From positions 7,195,547 through 7,259,546 of the forward strand of contig OX104116.1 of NCBI GenBank assembly GCA_944474755.1: a DNA stretch of 64,000 bases, given 5' to 3'. The DNA is from Limnoperna fortunei. Taxonomy: Eukaryota; Mollusca; Bivalvia; Mytilida; Modiolidae. Position numbers and translations under genes: made by a program. This document shows positions 30,601-35,656 of this stretch, piece after piece. The first letter of the stretch is position 1. Every line of letters begins with the position of its first letter. The notes beneath the pieces are model-generated. The model did not search any database. It worked only from the letters and a program-made list of their open reading frames with translations, and had not been told where the DNA came from.

Positions 30601-31247
30601 AGTGCCATTGTGCAGGAGATATTTAACATTTTGATCGGAATGATATTTGGGGTTTCCCATAGAAAAACATGGAGTTTGTAATGGACATAATGGGATACCC
30701 ATCTTTTATTTGCACTTCCTCCTACACCACTGAATGGAATTTGTTGAAACTTATACAGAATCTTGGTCGCAAATTGCCATTGTGCATTGGATATTAAACA
30801 TTTTGATCAGAATATTATTGGAGGTTTGCCATAGAAAAACATGGACTTTGTCATTGACATAGGGGATGCCATTCTTTGGGGGATTGGGGAGGGTTACATG
30901 TATTATCTGCAATTTCGCCTTCACGTTTAACTAGATAAAGTTTCAATTTCATAAATAATTAAGAACACTTGAATTTTCAAAGTTATTGTGAAGCGGGGGG
31001 TATCAATGGTGAGCATTGCTCACAGGTGTTTTTACTCTAGTTTAATATATATTAAAAAGTACATAAAAAATATTGTACTATATTTCTGTTATTATATATT
31101 TCAGTTTCATTGGTGGAGGCTATATATTTAGAGTATGCAAGATTCTTGTCCAATCTGGGTTACAGAAAAGCTGCAGAGTTCTATTGTAGTAAAGCTGGAG
31201 ATAAAGGGGAACAGTTCTTGAAAGAAGTTGAAATTTTATTTACATAA
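57..31247 (+). CDS. WDR11: WDR11 orthologue, C-terminal 13 exons (5' end outside window)
   Basis: Joined exons are 57-163, 6392-6512, 8054-8222, 9193-9367, 11245-11310, 12279-12360, 13406-13591, 14123-14289, 14738-14832, 16066-16163, 16719-16799, 26252-26396 and 31105-31247. All are bounded by AG/GT and all phases agree, giving 545 codons including TAA. The translation follows vertebrate WDR11 in order: the last WD repeats (GDMDGQLSVWDL), then an alpha-solenoid with HQPWNGDY, CLLVSRLFGDES, LGQTDRAVQLLLET, VDHLCSPHVNQK and NLGYRKAAEFY. The vertebrate protein has about 1,220 residues, so this is roughly its last 45%. In vertebrates WDR11 works with FAM91A1 in tethering endosome-derived vesicles at the trans-Golgi and is linked to Hedgehog signalling and hypogonadotropic hypogonadism; that role is carried over by homology only. 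The introns are unusually repeat-rich, and three exons have their 3' ends tandemly copied into the next intron. Identification is firm; exact exon edges are inferred by eye. Confidence 0.93.
176..350. repeat. Three tandem ~62-64-bp intronic units
   Basis: Units starting near 181, 243 and 307 share CTTGTTTTGG, GAAATACAAC and CTTGGATAACTC. They begin about a dozen bases after the splice donor at 164 but do not resemble the exon. The third unit is the most diverged. Confidence 0.7.
421..656 (+). mobile_element. Left part of a satellite-core element (GGGGTAT family), interrupted
   Basis: The element starts at a hairpin-forming end, TACCCCCAGCAAACTAGTT followed by a run of G, then (C)TGTCTGTCCG repeats and a segment containing TTGACAGATTTTGATGAAAC. 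The same text is uninterrupted at 15012-15440. Here another element is inserted after 656, and the right part resumes at 3091 and ends near 3285 with GAAGCGGGGGTATCCC and a GTGAGCCTGCTCAC hairpin. Confidence 0.75.
657..3090 (+). mobile_element. Non-autonomous element with tandem ~167-bp satellite core
   Basis: The ends are GCTCACCTGAGGGTCATG on the left and, on the right, TCAGGTGAGCG followed by a GGCTCTTAAGAGCC hairpin and CTCTGG. GCTCACCTGA and TCAGGTGAGC are inverted repeats. The interior holds about 13 tandem monomers of 165-168 bp, each with GGACTTAGTTTAACATAGG, GAAATTCAAAATGGC and ATTGTTTGGATGGTCCTCT. A higher-order period of about 667 bp (four monomers) is visible: the text at 1246 recurs at 1913. 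TTTA flanks both sides (653-656 and 3091-3094), and the related element at 15012 shows the empty site. The architecture resembles bivalve pearl/Helentron-type elements, but the TTTA duplication leaves the class open. Open frames inside are repeat text, not genes. Confidence 0.75.
828..6144. repeat. 2.66-kb tandem segmental duplication
   Basis: Segment 828-3483 is repeated at 3484-6140 with a period of 2656-2657 bp and only scattered single-base differences, for example TAGGGTATT near 3206 against TAGGATATT in copy 2. The unit runs from inside the satellite element to inside a SINE fragment. At the junction the four bases AGTT are shared by both breakpoints, pointing to microhomology-mediated duplication or an assembly duplication. 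Open frames at 1234, 1913, 3891 and 4570 are copies of the same monomer text. Confidence 0.85.
3091..3285 (+). mobile_element. Right part of the interrupted GGGGTAT-family element (copy 1)
   Basis: The text resumes with AAATATAGTATTCAGG, contains TTGACAGATTTTGATGAAAC again, and ends GAAGCGGGGGTATCCC plus the GTGAGCCTGCTCAC hairpin. The duplicate lies at about 5748-5942. Confidence 0.7.
6064..6180 (-). mobile_element. tRNA-headed SINE fragment, minus strand
   Basis: Read on the minus strand it begins CTGAGTGGTTAAGGTTG, a tRNA-like A box, followed by TGATCACGTG and ATAGCTAAA-type text as in the complete SINEs at 34657 and 56127. The duplication breakpoint near 6141 lies inside it, so the copy at about 3407-3487 lacks the tRNA-like head. 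Confidence 0.6.
6392..6512 (+). CDS. WDR11: WDR11 exon
   Basis: The acceptor TTTATAG precedes the exon and the donor is AAG|GTATGG. The first base completes an Arg codon split across the intron. The peptide includes IRFAPGRGNTKFVVLYNDG, a WD-repeat strand pair that matches WDR11. It ends in phase 0. Confidence 0.92.
6666..6935. mobile_element. 270-bp MITE with TA flanks
   Basis: The left end TAGTGGATTCCTCTTAATTG and the right end (inverse CAGTGGGTTTCCCTTAATTG) are imperfect inverted repeats flanked by TA at 6664-6665 and 6936-6937. This is consistent with a Tc1/mariner-type non-autonomous element. No coding content is seen. Confidence 0.7.
7070..7352 (+). mobile_element. Diverged GGGGTAT-family element
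   Basis: It starts GAAGAGGGGTATACCG, then CTGTTCATCTG repeats, and ends GCAGGGGTATCACTAGTGAG with a decayed GTGAGCATTTGCTT hairpin. It contains about one internal unit. The open frame over it looks like repeat text. Confidence 0.55.
8054..8222 (+). CDS. WDR11: WDR11 exon
   Basis: The exon follows CAACAATGTAG and ends CTTCCAG|GTTAGT in phase 1. It encodes VDWSGSDRPVVATHDGC, a WD-repeat blade near the end of the second propeller. An alternative acceptor four bases downstream would break the frame with the previous exon. Confidence 0.9.
8373..8460 (-). mobile_element. SINE 3'-end fragment, minus strand
   Basis: On the plus strand it reads GGCCACTTTCGGCAATTATT and a decayed CATCAGTTTTTATTG, the inverse of the AACTGG..GCTGAAAAATTGCTGAAAG tail of the window's SINE family. 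Confidence 0.55.
9193..9367 (+). CDS. WDR11: WDR11 exon
   Basis: The acceptor is TTATTCAG and the donor GATCA|GTATGT (phase 2). Two bases complete a split Glu codon. The peptide contains KYFLHHQPWNGDYL, a highly recognisable WDR11 motif at the start of the alpha-solenoid. Confidence 0.93.
9478..9868. mobile_element. Two SINE copies in inverted, tail-to-tail arrangement
   Basis: A plus-strand copy (9478-9689) ends GCTGAAAGTAGCGTTAAAC plus CAAACAAACAAAA. A minus-strand copy (9697-9868) starts TTTGTTTGTTTGATGG and AACGCCACTTTCAGC. The pair can form a stem of about 170 bp in the WDR11 pre-mRNA. Confidence 0.75.
9874..11020. repeat. ~22-24-bp minisatellite, split by an element
   Basis: The core GTCAGTATTACATTGGTATT repeats with drift at 9874-9975 and 10513-11020. 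Degraded early units appear near 9410. A satellite-core element (9985-10500) interrupts it, and a partial SINE tail (10906-10975) lies inside. The open frames over it (10547-10814) are low-complexity artefacts. Confidence 0.8.
9985..10500 (+). mobile_element. GGGGTAT-family element with ~2.5 internal units
   Basis: It starts GCCAGGGGTATAATG followed by CCCGTCCGTCTGTGCAGG and ends GCCTGGGGTATTGTGAGC with a GTGAGCTTGCTCAC hairpin. Inside, about 2.5 copies of a ~170-bp unit share TGCTTGGATGGGATTGATT and CAAGGGGGACCATATTTTTG. These monomers are unrelated to those at 657-3090. Confidence 0.7.
11245..11310 (+). CDS. WDR11: WDR11 exon (66 bp)
   Basis: A T-rich tract and ACAG precede the exon; the donor is TCAAG|GTATGA, phase 2. 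It encodes YGVAERCLLVSR, matching the vertebrate LLVSRLYG region, whose remainder continues in the next exon. Confidence 0.92.
11470..11775 (+). mobile_element. Repeat element with TGGCG..GGTAT ends
   Basis: It begins CGAAGTGGCGAGGTATTATG and GTTATACCCTC, continues with CCGTCCTACTGTCCCCC and GTTTCCAGATGATAACTTG, and ends CGTGGCGGGGTATC. An inverted relative lies at 24170-24715. Confidence 0.6.
12017..12170. mobile_element. 154-bp foldback MITE
   Basis: The ends AAAATCATACTGCCCTTG and AAGGGCAGTATGATTTT are inverted repeats. Pairing extends through ATTATCACCTGAAGGA and TCCTTCAAGTGATAAT, so nearly the whole element folds into one hairpin. Confidence 0.75.
12279..12360 (+). CDS. WDR11: WDR11 exon (82 bp)
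   Basis: The acceptor is AATTCCAG and the donor AATTAAG|GTAAGT. One base completes a split Arg codon. The peptide RLFGDESDLLFWTVALYYL matches the WDR11 GDES..FWTVA motif. Confidence 0.93.
12569..12608. repeat. (TA)n microsatellite
   Basis: About 19 perfect TA dinucleotides follow GAATTATATA. Confidence 0.9.
13055..13140. repeat. Interspersed repeat with AAACGCACGTCTGGCGT core
   Basis: The core ACAAAACGCACGTCTGGCGT followed by ACCTTGGTAATTTT recurs at 37310-37375. This motif is, from memory, very common in mussel genomes. Confidence 0.6.
13178..13250. repeat. Foldback palindrome
   Basis: GGTCTGTTTACACCAA and TTGGTGTAAACAGACC are perfect inverted arms around a short loop that itself contains TAAACC/GGTTTA. 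The outer arms (ATAATATGGTT and its decayed partner) extend it. Confidence 0.75.
13406..13591 (+). CDS. WDR11: WDR11 exon (62 codons)
   Basis: Acceptor TTTTAACAG, donor TACCAG|GTAGGT, phase 0 at both ends. The peptide has a Ser/Pro-rich linker, an acidic helix (NPEEEERKFLEKQL) and ESYFDTICDNASYQ, which aligns with the vertebrate CYDVLCENAYFQ segment. The linker is the least conserved part. Confidence 0.9.
14123..14289 (+). CDS. WDR11: WDR11 exon with partial 3'-end duplication
   Basis: The acceptor is TTCTTTTAG and the donor CTGAG|GTAGGT, phase 2. The peptide includes LGQTDRAVQLLLETEPDN, near-identical to vertebrate WDR11. The last 75 coding bases recur just downstream in the intron. Confidence 0.93.
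14306..14377 (+). repeat. Second copy of the exon 3' end (intronic)
   Basis: Positions 14210-14284 of the exon recur at 14306-14377 (offset 96, then a 3-base deletion) with TTAGGACA, CAGACAGAGCTGTA and CAGATAATGATGTTTAC. The copy reads GATTGTGATAAC where the exon has GATTGTCTGAGGTAGG, so it lacks the splice donor and is not a usable exon end. Confidence 0.9.
14390..14480 (+). mobile_element. Left-end fragment of a GGGGTAT-family element
   Basis: TATACCCCCACTGGCCAATA followed by GTATACTG and CAGTCTGTGTGTTAG resembles the left end of the satellite-core elements. No right end is seen before the next exon. Confidence 0.4.
14738..14832 (+). CDS. WDR11: WDR11 exon
   Basis: Acceptor ATATTTCAG, donor GCAG|GTAAGT, phase 1 at the end. 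The peptide STIKLVATNLIANGKLA matches vertebrate WDR11 almost residue for residue. Confidence 0.94.
15012..15440 (+). mobile_element. Complete short GGGGTAT-family element
   Basis: It begins ATACCCCCCGCAAACTTG and a G run with (C)TGTCAGTCCG repeats. It carries two copies of a ~165-bp unit (TTGACAGATTTTGATGAAAC ... GGGGAGATAATTGGACTT) and ends GAAGCAGGGGGTAACCCC with GTGAGCGTGCTCAT. It is the uninterrupted relative of the element split by an insertion at 656/3091. Confidence 0.8.
15590..15820 (+). repeat. Interspersed repeat, first of a pair flanking a WDR11 exon
   Basis: Shared landmarks with 16365-16600 include TTTTGTAAAC, GCTGACTT, ATAAAATATGG, CAGGT, ATTGGATTTT (or CTGGATTTT) and GGGTGTGA in the same order. 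By eye the copies look diverged, and exon 16066-16163 lies between them. Confidence 0.6.
16066..16163 (+). CDS. WDR11: WDR11 exon
   Basis: Acceptor CATTTTCAG, donor GCTAAG|GTAATC, phase 0 at the end. Two bases complete a split Glu codon. The peptide LLCLINKGLDACRYLQT and WDQAVWLAK matches vertebrate WDR11. Confidence 0.94.
16365..16600 (+). repeat. Interspersed repeat, second of the pair
   Basis: This is the partner of 15590-15820 in the same orientation, on the other side of exon 16066-16163. No coding content is seen. Confidence 0.6.
16719..16799 (+). CDS. WDR11: WDR11 exon whose 3' half seeds the 53-bp array
   Basis: Acceptor TTGTTTCAG, donor CAAAAG|GTCAGT, 27 codons in phase 0. The peptide ends RWVDHLCSPHVNQK, as in vertebrate WDR11, and joins in frame to SKAVLVQLSL of the next exon at 26252. 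The last 41 bases of the exon are the first part of array unit 1. Only this first donor gives the conserved junction: reading past it meets TAG after about two extra units. Confidence 0.95.
16759..20995 (+). repeat. 53-bp exon/5'-splice-site minisatellite, 80 units
   Basis: The unit comprises 41 bases of exon 16719-16799 (GATGGGTGGATC ... CAATCAAAAG) and 12 bases of intron (GTCAGTGAAATA). Unit starts at 16759 and 16812 fix the 53-bp period, and 4,237 bp equals 80 units less three deleted bases (short units near 19765 and 20095). Nearly every unit retains a donor-like GTCAGT. Variants are GGTGG versus GGTAA at the start, CACTTATG versus CATCTATG, and AAAAG, AAAGG or AAAAA before GT. The array resumes at 22351 beyond a transposon. 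Copy number could be affected by assembly. Confidence 0.97.
20996..22348 (+). mobile_element. Intact Tc1/mariner (DD34E) transposon inside the array
   Basis: The element is 1,353 bp. Both ends begin CAGTCTCGTGCCAAAAGTAT on their own strands and the inverted repeats continue to about 42 bp with two or three mismatches. TA flanks it at 20994-20995 and 22349-22350, and the TA belongs to the array unit (GAAATA|GATGGG), so it inserted after the array had expanded. It contains one uninterrupted transposase frame. Confidence 0.96.
21204..22238 (+). CDS. Tc1-family transposase, DD34E, 344 aa
   Basis: The protein cuts and pastes its own element by recognising the terminal inverted repeats. Visible parts in order: a paired-type helix-turn-helix region (about residues 8-50; ISEISRMLGIPESTCRSIL), a basic linker with GHRSGHPRK (about 56-64) in the place of the GRPR motif, a second helical DNA-binding part (about 70-120), then the catalytic core. 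The catalytic acids are D157 in FSDES, D246 in FQDDNAPVH and E281 in SPDINIIENCW, with 34 residues between D246 and E281 (DD34E). Length is typical for Tc1 transposases. The start is the ATG of MGRKSKELS, about 208 bp inside the left end; no frameshift or stop is present. All motifs are intact, so it may be active; it could also have been captured recently. Confidence 0.96.
   Translation: MGRKSKELSPDKKEVIVNLKSDGYRISEISRMLGIPESTCRSILKTYKARKSFEIGHRSGHPRKVSKRGESRLKRLVKRHRGKALKDITTEFNVGNGENCFSARTVQRFLHRNQIYRRVVKKQMVVKGANRRKRITWCLQKRRWTVNDNWRHVIFSDESQIVIGQNNRVYVWRSSQEAYRPECMYAECVPKVSVMVWGCITWFGVGTLCKVDGSINAQKYISILDDQLWPVIARHFPDDSYTFQDDNAPVHRARIVERYKHENNIHGMVWPAQSPDINIIENCWLRIKRTLQTRVRRITKPQELFDAIFDIWQTFTVEYVQNLYNSIPRRVLACIRSKGHLTKY
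22351..22668 (+). repeat. 53-bp array, last 6 units
   Basis: Units start at 22351, 22404, 22457, 22510, 22563 and 22616. The last reads AAAAGGTCAGTTTAATAGAT and leaves the array. AGAT at this exit matches AGAT at the array entry in the exon, suggesting a microhomology origin. The total is 86 units on both sides of the transposon. Confidence 0.95.
22669..24160. other. Intron with three spaced copies of a GGGGAGATAATACAAC motif
   Basis: CTAAGGGGAGATAATACAAC occurs near 22816, 23338 and 23876, each followed by a variant of CTTAGATGGGA and TAAT. The intervals are about 520-540 bp with little similarity between. There is also a GATTGATTGATTG run near 23723. No coding exon is supported. Confidence 0.55.
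24170..24715 (-). mobile_element. Inverted relative of the 11470-11775 repeat
   Basis: On the minus strand it begins with CCGCCACACAAAACGTCAGG and ATTATGTTATACCCTCC, then CATCTGTCCGTGCCTCTG and GGTTTCCAGATGATAACTTG, the same order as at 11480-11575. CAAGT[TA]ATCATCTGGAAACC occurs twice (near 24440 and 24602), about 160 bp apart, so the interior is a short tandem repeat. Confidence 0.65.
25113..26042. mobile_element. 930-bp non-autonomous DNA transposon
   Basis: The terminal inverted repeats CAGCCATATTCTCAAAAAAT and its inverse are nearly perfect for about 23 bases and are flanked by CTG on both sides. Subterminal regions are rich in ACGTAA/TTACGT motifs (CTTACGTTTTGCACGTAGCG). No reading frame of note is present. 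The superfamily is not clear; a 3-bp duplication would fit PIF/Harbinger by size but not by its usual TWA. Confidence 0.75.
26252..26396 (+). CDS. WDR11: WDR11 exon whose 3' end seeds the 58-59-bp array
   Basis: Acceptor AATTTCAG, donor AAACAG|GTATGG, phase 1 at the end. The peptide starts SKAVLVQLSLGQF and ends EACTQFGLLDSSEET, matching the vertebrate SKALLVLLSLG..FVEAC segment. Reading past the donor meets TAG in the second unit, so only the first donor is productive. It joins 31105 to complete Val. Confidence 0.93.
26357..28620 (+). repeat. 58-59-bp exon/5'-splice-site minisatellite, ~38 units
   Basis: The unit is 40 bases of exon 26252-26396 (TGTACACAGTTTGGACT ... GAAGAAACAG) plus 18-19 bases of intron (GTATGGTCTTTATGTGTTT or ..TTTACTAGTG, ..TTTACTGGCT). 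Almost all units keep the CAG|GTATGG donor. Subtypes (CTCAGAAG versus CTCTGAAG, CTCCTGG versus CTGCTGG) are clustered, as expected from unequal exchange. Open frames at 26700-26963 and 28093-28353 only read the repeat. Confidence 0.96.
28869..29308. repeat. 37-bp minisatellite, ~12 units
   Basis: The unit contains CAGCAATACAAACAGGATGT and CTGCTTAGCCAGTCTGT and is almost invariant. It does not match any WDR11 exon in the window. Confidence 0.93.
29424..31028 (+). mobile_element. GGGGTAT-family element with ~8 satellite monomers
   Basis: The left end forms a hairpin, TATACCCCCTGCTTGAAAAG then CGGGGGGTATATAG, followed by GTCCGTCCGTCTG repeats. The core is about 8 monomers of ~170-178 bp with CAACTCCTCCTACACCACTG, CATAGTGCCATTGTGCAGG and TTTGGGGTTTCCCATAG. 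The right end is GAAGCGGGGGGTATCAATGG plus a GTGAGCATTGCTCAC hairpin. The monomer is unrelated to those at 657 or 9985. Confidence 0.8.
31105..31247 (+). CDS. WDR11: WDR11 terminal exon
   Basis: Acceptor ATATTTCAG. Two bases complete a split Val codon and the frame runs to TAA at 31245-31247. The peptide includes YARFLSNLGYRKAAEFY and SKAGDKGEQFLKE, matching the vertebrate YARSLKNLGFKQGAVLFASKAG..GKDLL segment. The vertebrate acidic tail is replaced by a short VEILFT. Confidence 0.94.
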
Positions 31248-31422
31248 TAAATTTGTTAAACTTCTTGACACGTGGACCAAATTGTTGTAGTGCTTTTATA
31301 ACTCTGTTTTAGTGCAATACTGTACTGGTATATGATTGAAAATTTAAATTTTACTTGTTAATTATTTTAAAGCAGATGTTAATATGTGATATTGTCAAAT
31401 TTATTTATTGTTAATTTCTCTG

Positions 31423-31428
31423 ATTAAA
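31423..31428 (+). promoter_or_regulatory. Candidate WDR11 polyadenylation signal ATTAAA
   Basis: ATTAAA lies about 175 bp after the WDR11 stop in AT-rich sequence, with T/GT-rich text (TGTTGTTATTTAG) downstream. An AATAAA directly after the stop (31247-31252) would give an implausibly short 3' UTR. Confidence 0.4.
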
Positions 31429-31562
31429 TTATAAGTCTGCAAATGTTGTTATTTAGTATTTGTTCAGTATCAAATTAAGATTATCTTCTCCTTTTGTTGA
31501 GTAAAATACCTTTTAGGAGGGTTGCTGGATTATAGAATCCTTCCTTTGGAGTACAGTAACTT

Positions 31563-32175
31563 TTACTAAGGGTGCTGAACTTGATGGACATACAATCATT
31601 TTTAACTCAACTTCCTGAAGATTCATGGGAGCTATTGCCATCAGCAGCATCTGTAAACTGTTTAATGTCAATCTTCTTCTCTAAAGCCACTGTGCAAAAT
31701 GAAACCAAACTTGATCAGAATGTTCATAAGATGGACCTTTACCAAGTGTGTGTTTTTAATTCTGATTGAAAACCAATATGGCCACAACTACAAGACTTAG
31801 TTTAACATAGGACCCTATAAAATTCAAAATAGCTGCCACTACATGACAGTTCAACATAGGACCCTATTGGAAAAAGTTTTAAAAGGCTTCTTCTCTGAAA
31901 CCGGTTTACCAATAGAAACAGAACATATCACAAGTATTCATAAAATGGCCTCAATAAAGTTTATGTTCTTTATGCCAATCTGAAATTCAAATGGCTGTCA
32001 CTGCAGGATTTAGTTTAACTTGGGACCCTATGGTAAATGTTTTTTAAGGCGGCTTCTCCGAAACCAATTGACCAATCGAAACAAATGTTAGTTTAACATT
32101 AGGGAAATGCCATATTTTCATTGCCCATATGAATTGGGTGAATAATAAAGGCCCTAGAGAACCTTTTGTTAGGAG
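31563..32175 (+). mobile_element. Diverged relative of the 657-3090 satellite-core element
   Basis: It carries CTGTAAACTG, TCTTCTTCTCTAAAGCC, AACCAATATGGCC and about three monomers with TTTAACATAGGACCCTAT. It ends with a decayed GGTGAATAATAAAGGCCCTA hairpin region, as in the 3' end of the 657-3090 element. Confidence 0.7.
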
Positions 32176-32319
32176 TACAATACCTGTGACCAGAATTTGA
32201 TTGGATGTATAAATGATTAATGCTGGCATTGTTGATATGCTTTTGGGTGCAGAAGTTCTTGCTTGGCTATGATATGTCGTAGTTTTGGATGCAGAAGTTC
32301 TTATTGACAGATGTACCAG

Positions 32320-33780
32320 ACAAGGTTTAAACATGTTCGTGAGCGGATGTTGTAGACTAGATTTGATTATTTTGGTTTGCTTATGTCCCAGACCAGGTAT
32401 ATTGTTGTCAGCAAAGACATGTAATTATATGTCTCTGATGTCAGTGAGCTGATGTTCCATTCTAGTTTTGATAATGTCCATTAGCAGATTTTCCAGATTC
32501 ATTTTAGACGTCTTCAGTTACCTGATGCTCAAGACGTTTTAAGGATGTTATCAATTATCTGAAGGTAAATGTGTGTGATCTGATCTTGCAGACTTATTGA
32601 ATGTGTTTTTGTTTTTCTCACCGACTTTTGTTGGATGTTGTTAGGTAGGCTGACTTTCCAGACTTTATGAGGATCAATTCTGGCAGCTGATATGTCAGAC
32701 AAGCTATATCTTGTCTGTTGGCTGGTGTAATAAACTTCTGGTTAATGATGTCAGTGTGCTGATGTCACAGACTTGCGGTGGCTGTATTTTCAGTGAGGTA
32801 ATGTCACAAACTTGTAGAGGATGATAAATATCAGTGAGCTGATGTCCCCGATTTGCAGTGAATGTCAGACGGCTGATGCCTCAGACTTGTGGTGGATGGT
32901 ATCAGTGAGCTGATGTCCCCAATTTGCAGTGAATGTCAGAGAGCTGATCCCCCGACTTGTGGTGGATGATATCAGTGAGCTGATGTCCCTGATTTGCAGT
33001 GAATGTCAGAGAGCTGATCCCCCGACTTGTGGTGGATGATATCAGTGAGCTGATGTCCCTGATTTGTGGTGAATGTCGGAGACCTGATGACCCAAACTTG
33101 TGGTGGATGGTATCAGTGAGCTGATGCCACAGATTTGTGGTGAATGTCAGAGAGCTGATCCCCCAGACTTGTGGTGGGTGGTATCAGTGAGCTGATGCCA
33201 CCGATTTGTGGTGAATGTCGGAGGGCTGATCCCCCAGACTTGCGGTGAATGATATCAGTGAGCTGATGTCCCTGATTTGTGGTATATGTCAGAGAGCTGA
33301 TCACGCAGACTGGTGGTGGCTGGTATCAGTAAGCTGATTTCCCCGATTTGTGGTGAATGTCAGAGAGCTGATTTCCCAGACTTGTGGTGGATGTTGTCAG
33401 TTGGTGTCCCAGACTTCGGATGTAACTAGTGAGCTCATTTCCCAGACTAGCGATGGATACTGTTAGAGAGATGACGCTCAGACTTGACGTGTATATATGT
33501 CACTGCTTGGGGGTTGATGTTGTCAGAGAGATGATGCTAGACTTGTGGTGATGATATCAGCAAGCTGATGTTCCACTCTAGTGGTGCGTGTTTTCAGTGT
33601 CGCAGAGGTTTTGTCGTACATTTGTGACTGGTTTTGGTAAAAAAAAAAAGCAGGAACCATGTAGCTGATTTTTTCGGATATCTTCAGTTGGTTTTACGAA
33701 GTTTATAATTACAATTTTTATATTCACGTTTTTAGGGCTTTGATATTGAGTGTGTAACAGAACTGTTTTAGATTGTGTTA
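32320..33780. repeat. ~35/70-bp minisatellite with decayed edges
   Basis: Two alternating half-units (CTGATGTCCCTGATTTG.. and CTGATCCCCCGACTTGTGG..), each followed by AATGTCAGAGAG or GATATCAGTGAG, form a ~70-bp dimer. It is most regular at 32860-33370; units become degenerate toward both edges. The minus-strand open frame at 33113-33304 is a by-product. Confidence 0.85.
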
Positions 33781-34640
33781 TCATTTGGGGTCAAAACCAA
33801 ACAGTTCATTGATATCAGCTACTATGCCACTCGCGAATTCAAATCAGTTACTTGTTTTACTCATAATACAACATTGCAGTAAGGAAATACACTCACTGCC
33901 TCTTTCAGCAATTCGTCAGCTTTATTGAAGTAGTCAGATGTTTGGCAGAGGTTACATTAGGAAGAGGTGGAAAGCGTTTGATTAACTTGTAAATTTTGTC
34001 GTACGTTTATAATTGCTGTCATTTTGACTAAGATACAAGACAACTGCAAACTCGAACTTGCTCTGAAATAAAAAGGAATAATAACTAATCTATTACTAAC
34101 GAGGTCCCTGATGTGTGATAGGTTATAATGTTTTACCTGCTGTTATAACATATCTTGTTTTGGCTTGGTGCAAAGCAATATTATCTTTACGAGATCAAAT
34201 TGTTGTCTAAATATAGCTCAACAATTGGCAATAAGTAACAATGGTTCGTCATGACATTATTTCATCATGACATCCCATTACTACATGACGGAGCAAGGTG
34301 AATCTAAACAAGAGAAGATATGGTTGAACCATATCGGGGAAACTCAATTAAAGTAAATGGAGGATTAAAACAGGAACCCATTTTGTATTGTAATATGAGA
34401 GATTATTAAAATACAAATACAAATACAAATATAAATAATTTTATTGGCTCAAACTCATCTACAATAAATAGTGTAATGGAAAATAATATATAACATCACA
34501 TGTAATGTAACGTAAATTACCGTTACATACATTAACATTACGTACATTATATGTTACGTACAATAAAGGCACTGCATTTTAAATTATTTTGCCTTTAAGT
34601 GCTAAATATAAGTAATATATTAATGATGTTCTGAAGTGCT
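33781..34640. other. Intergenic, no gene seen
   Basis: AT-rich sequence with a pentameric ACAAATACAAATACAAAT run at about 34410 that could be the tail of a minus-strand LINE, and TTACGTACATTA-type text near 34530. Nothing coding is supported. Confidence 0.5.
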
Positions 34641-34656
34641 TTTCAATGTATTTTAG

Positions 34657-34922
34657 GGGGGCCTCGGTGGCCGAGTGGTCAAGGTAGTTCGTCTACTATT
34701 GATCACGTGGTCAGTCAACACTGAGATTGCGGGTTCGATTCTCACTGCAGGCAGGGTGTACTCGACTCCAATCTTAATTGACAAGGATTGCCAGTTTTCC
34801 TACCGCAGGTCGGGGGTTTTCTCCGGGTACTCCGGCTTCCTCCCCCAATAAAAACTGGACGCCATGATATAGCTGAAAAATTGCTGAAAGTGGCGTTAAA
34901 CACCATCAAACAAACAAACAAA
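34657..34922 (+). mobile_element. Full-length tRNA-headed SINE with 13-bp duplication
   Basis: The tRNA-like head has GGTGGCCGAGTGGTCAAGG (A box) and GCGGGTTCGATTCTC (B box). The body has GACAAGGATTGCCAG, and the 3' domain has ATAGCTGAAAAATTGCTG and GTGGCGTTAAAC, ending (CAAA)n. The 13-base CAATGTATTTTAG flanks it exactly at 34644-34656 and 34923-34935. From memory it resembles molluscan V-SINEs such as RUDI. The open frame at 34788-35003 is SINE text. Confidence 0.9.
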
Positions 34923-35278
34923 CAATGTATTTTAGCAGTTATGACACATTATTTAAATGTCTTTAAGTGTTTTAGCGCTCACAAACGGTGTTACGGACCT
35001 TAATTTCTTAAACGTGACGCAATAAATTTCGCTGTTTTATTCGTTGCTGACAACAATTTAAATGAAACATAGATAAGCATTTGTTATGATGATAATTGGA
35101 TTCAACTTGATCTAAAACCAATAAAAGAACGTCAATAAACGTGTATTGGTCATGCTTTATAGAGAAAATAGATTGATTGTTTGATAAAGGTCATCAACAG
35201 TTTATATTCTGGAAAATAATTGTAGAAGTTAATAATCTCATCAATTGTTTTGCAAAATAAGACTCTTCTTCTAATTGT

Positions 35279-35298
35279 TTTTTTTTTTTTTTTTTTTT
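35279..35298. repeat. Poly-T tract
   Basis: An uninterrupted run of about 20 T follows CTTCTAATTG. Confidence 0.85.
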
Positions 35299-35656
35299 AA
35301 ATTCTGAAAATTTTATAAAGTTCTTAGCAATCGGTTTATGCACATGAATGCTAGTTTGACGTTTAAAATACATTTAATTGCAAATCCTTTGAAACAATTG
35401 TAATTACAGTAAAAATTGTAACTTGTCGGTATGTTTTCTTTGATTTTCCGAGGACGCGATAACTGCCGATCTTACATTCACATTTTCCCCCACAGAACCA
35501 CTTGACTATGGTCAATGTATTTTTATTGGTAAACAATATATATATGTTCTTCGAAAACTTTGCTTTTTTTATTACAGTACTCTTCTCAAAGTTGAGATAT
35601 TATAATCAAGATGATTATTTCTTGCCTTTCACAATCGTCTATATTTGCATCCCTTT

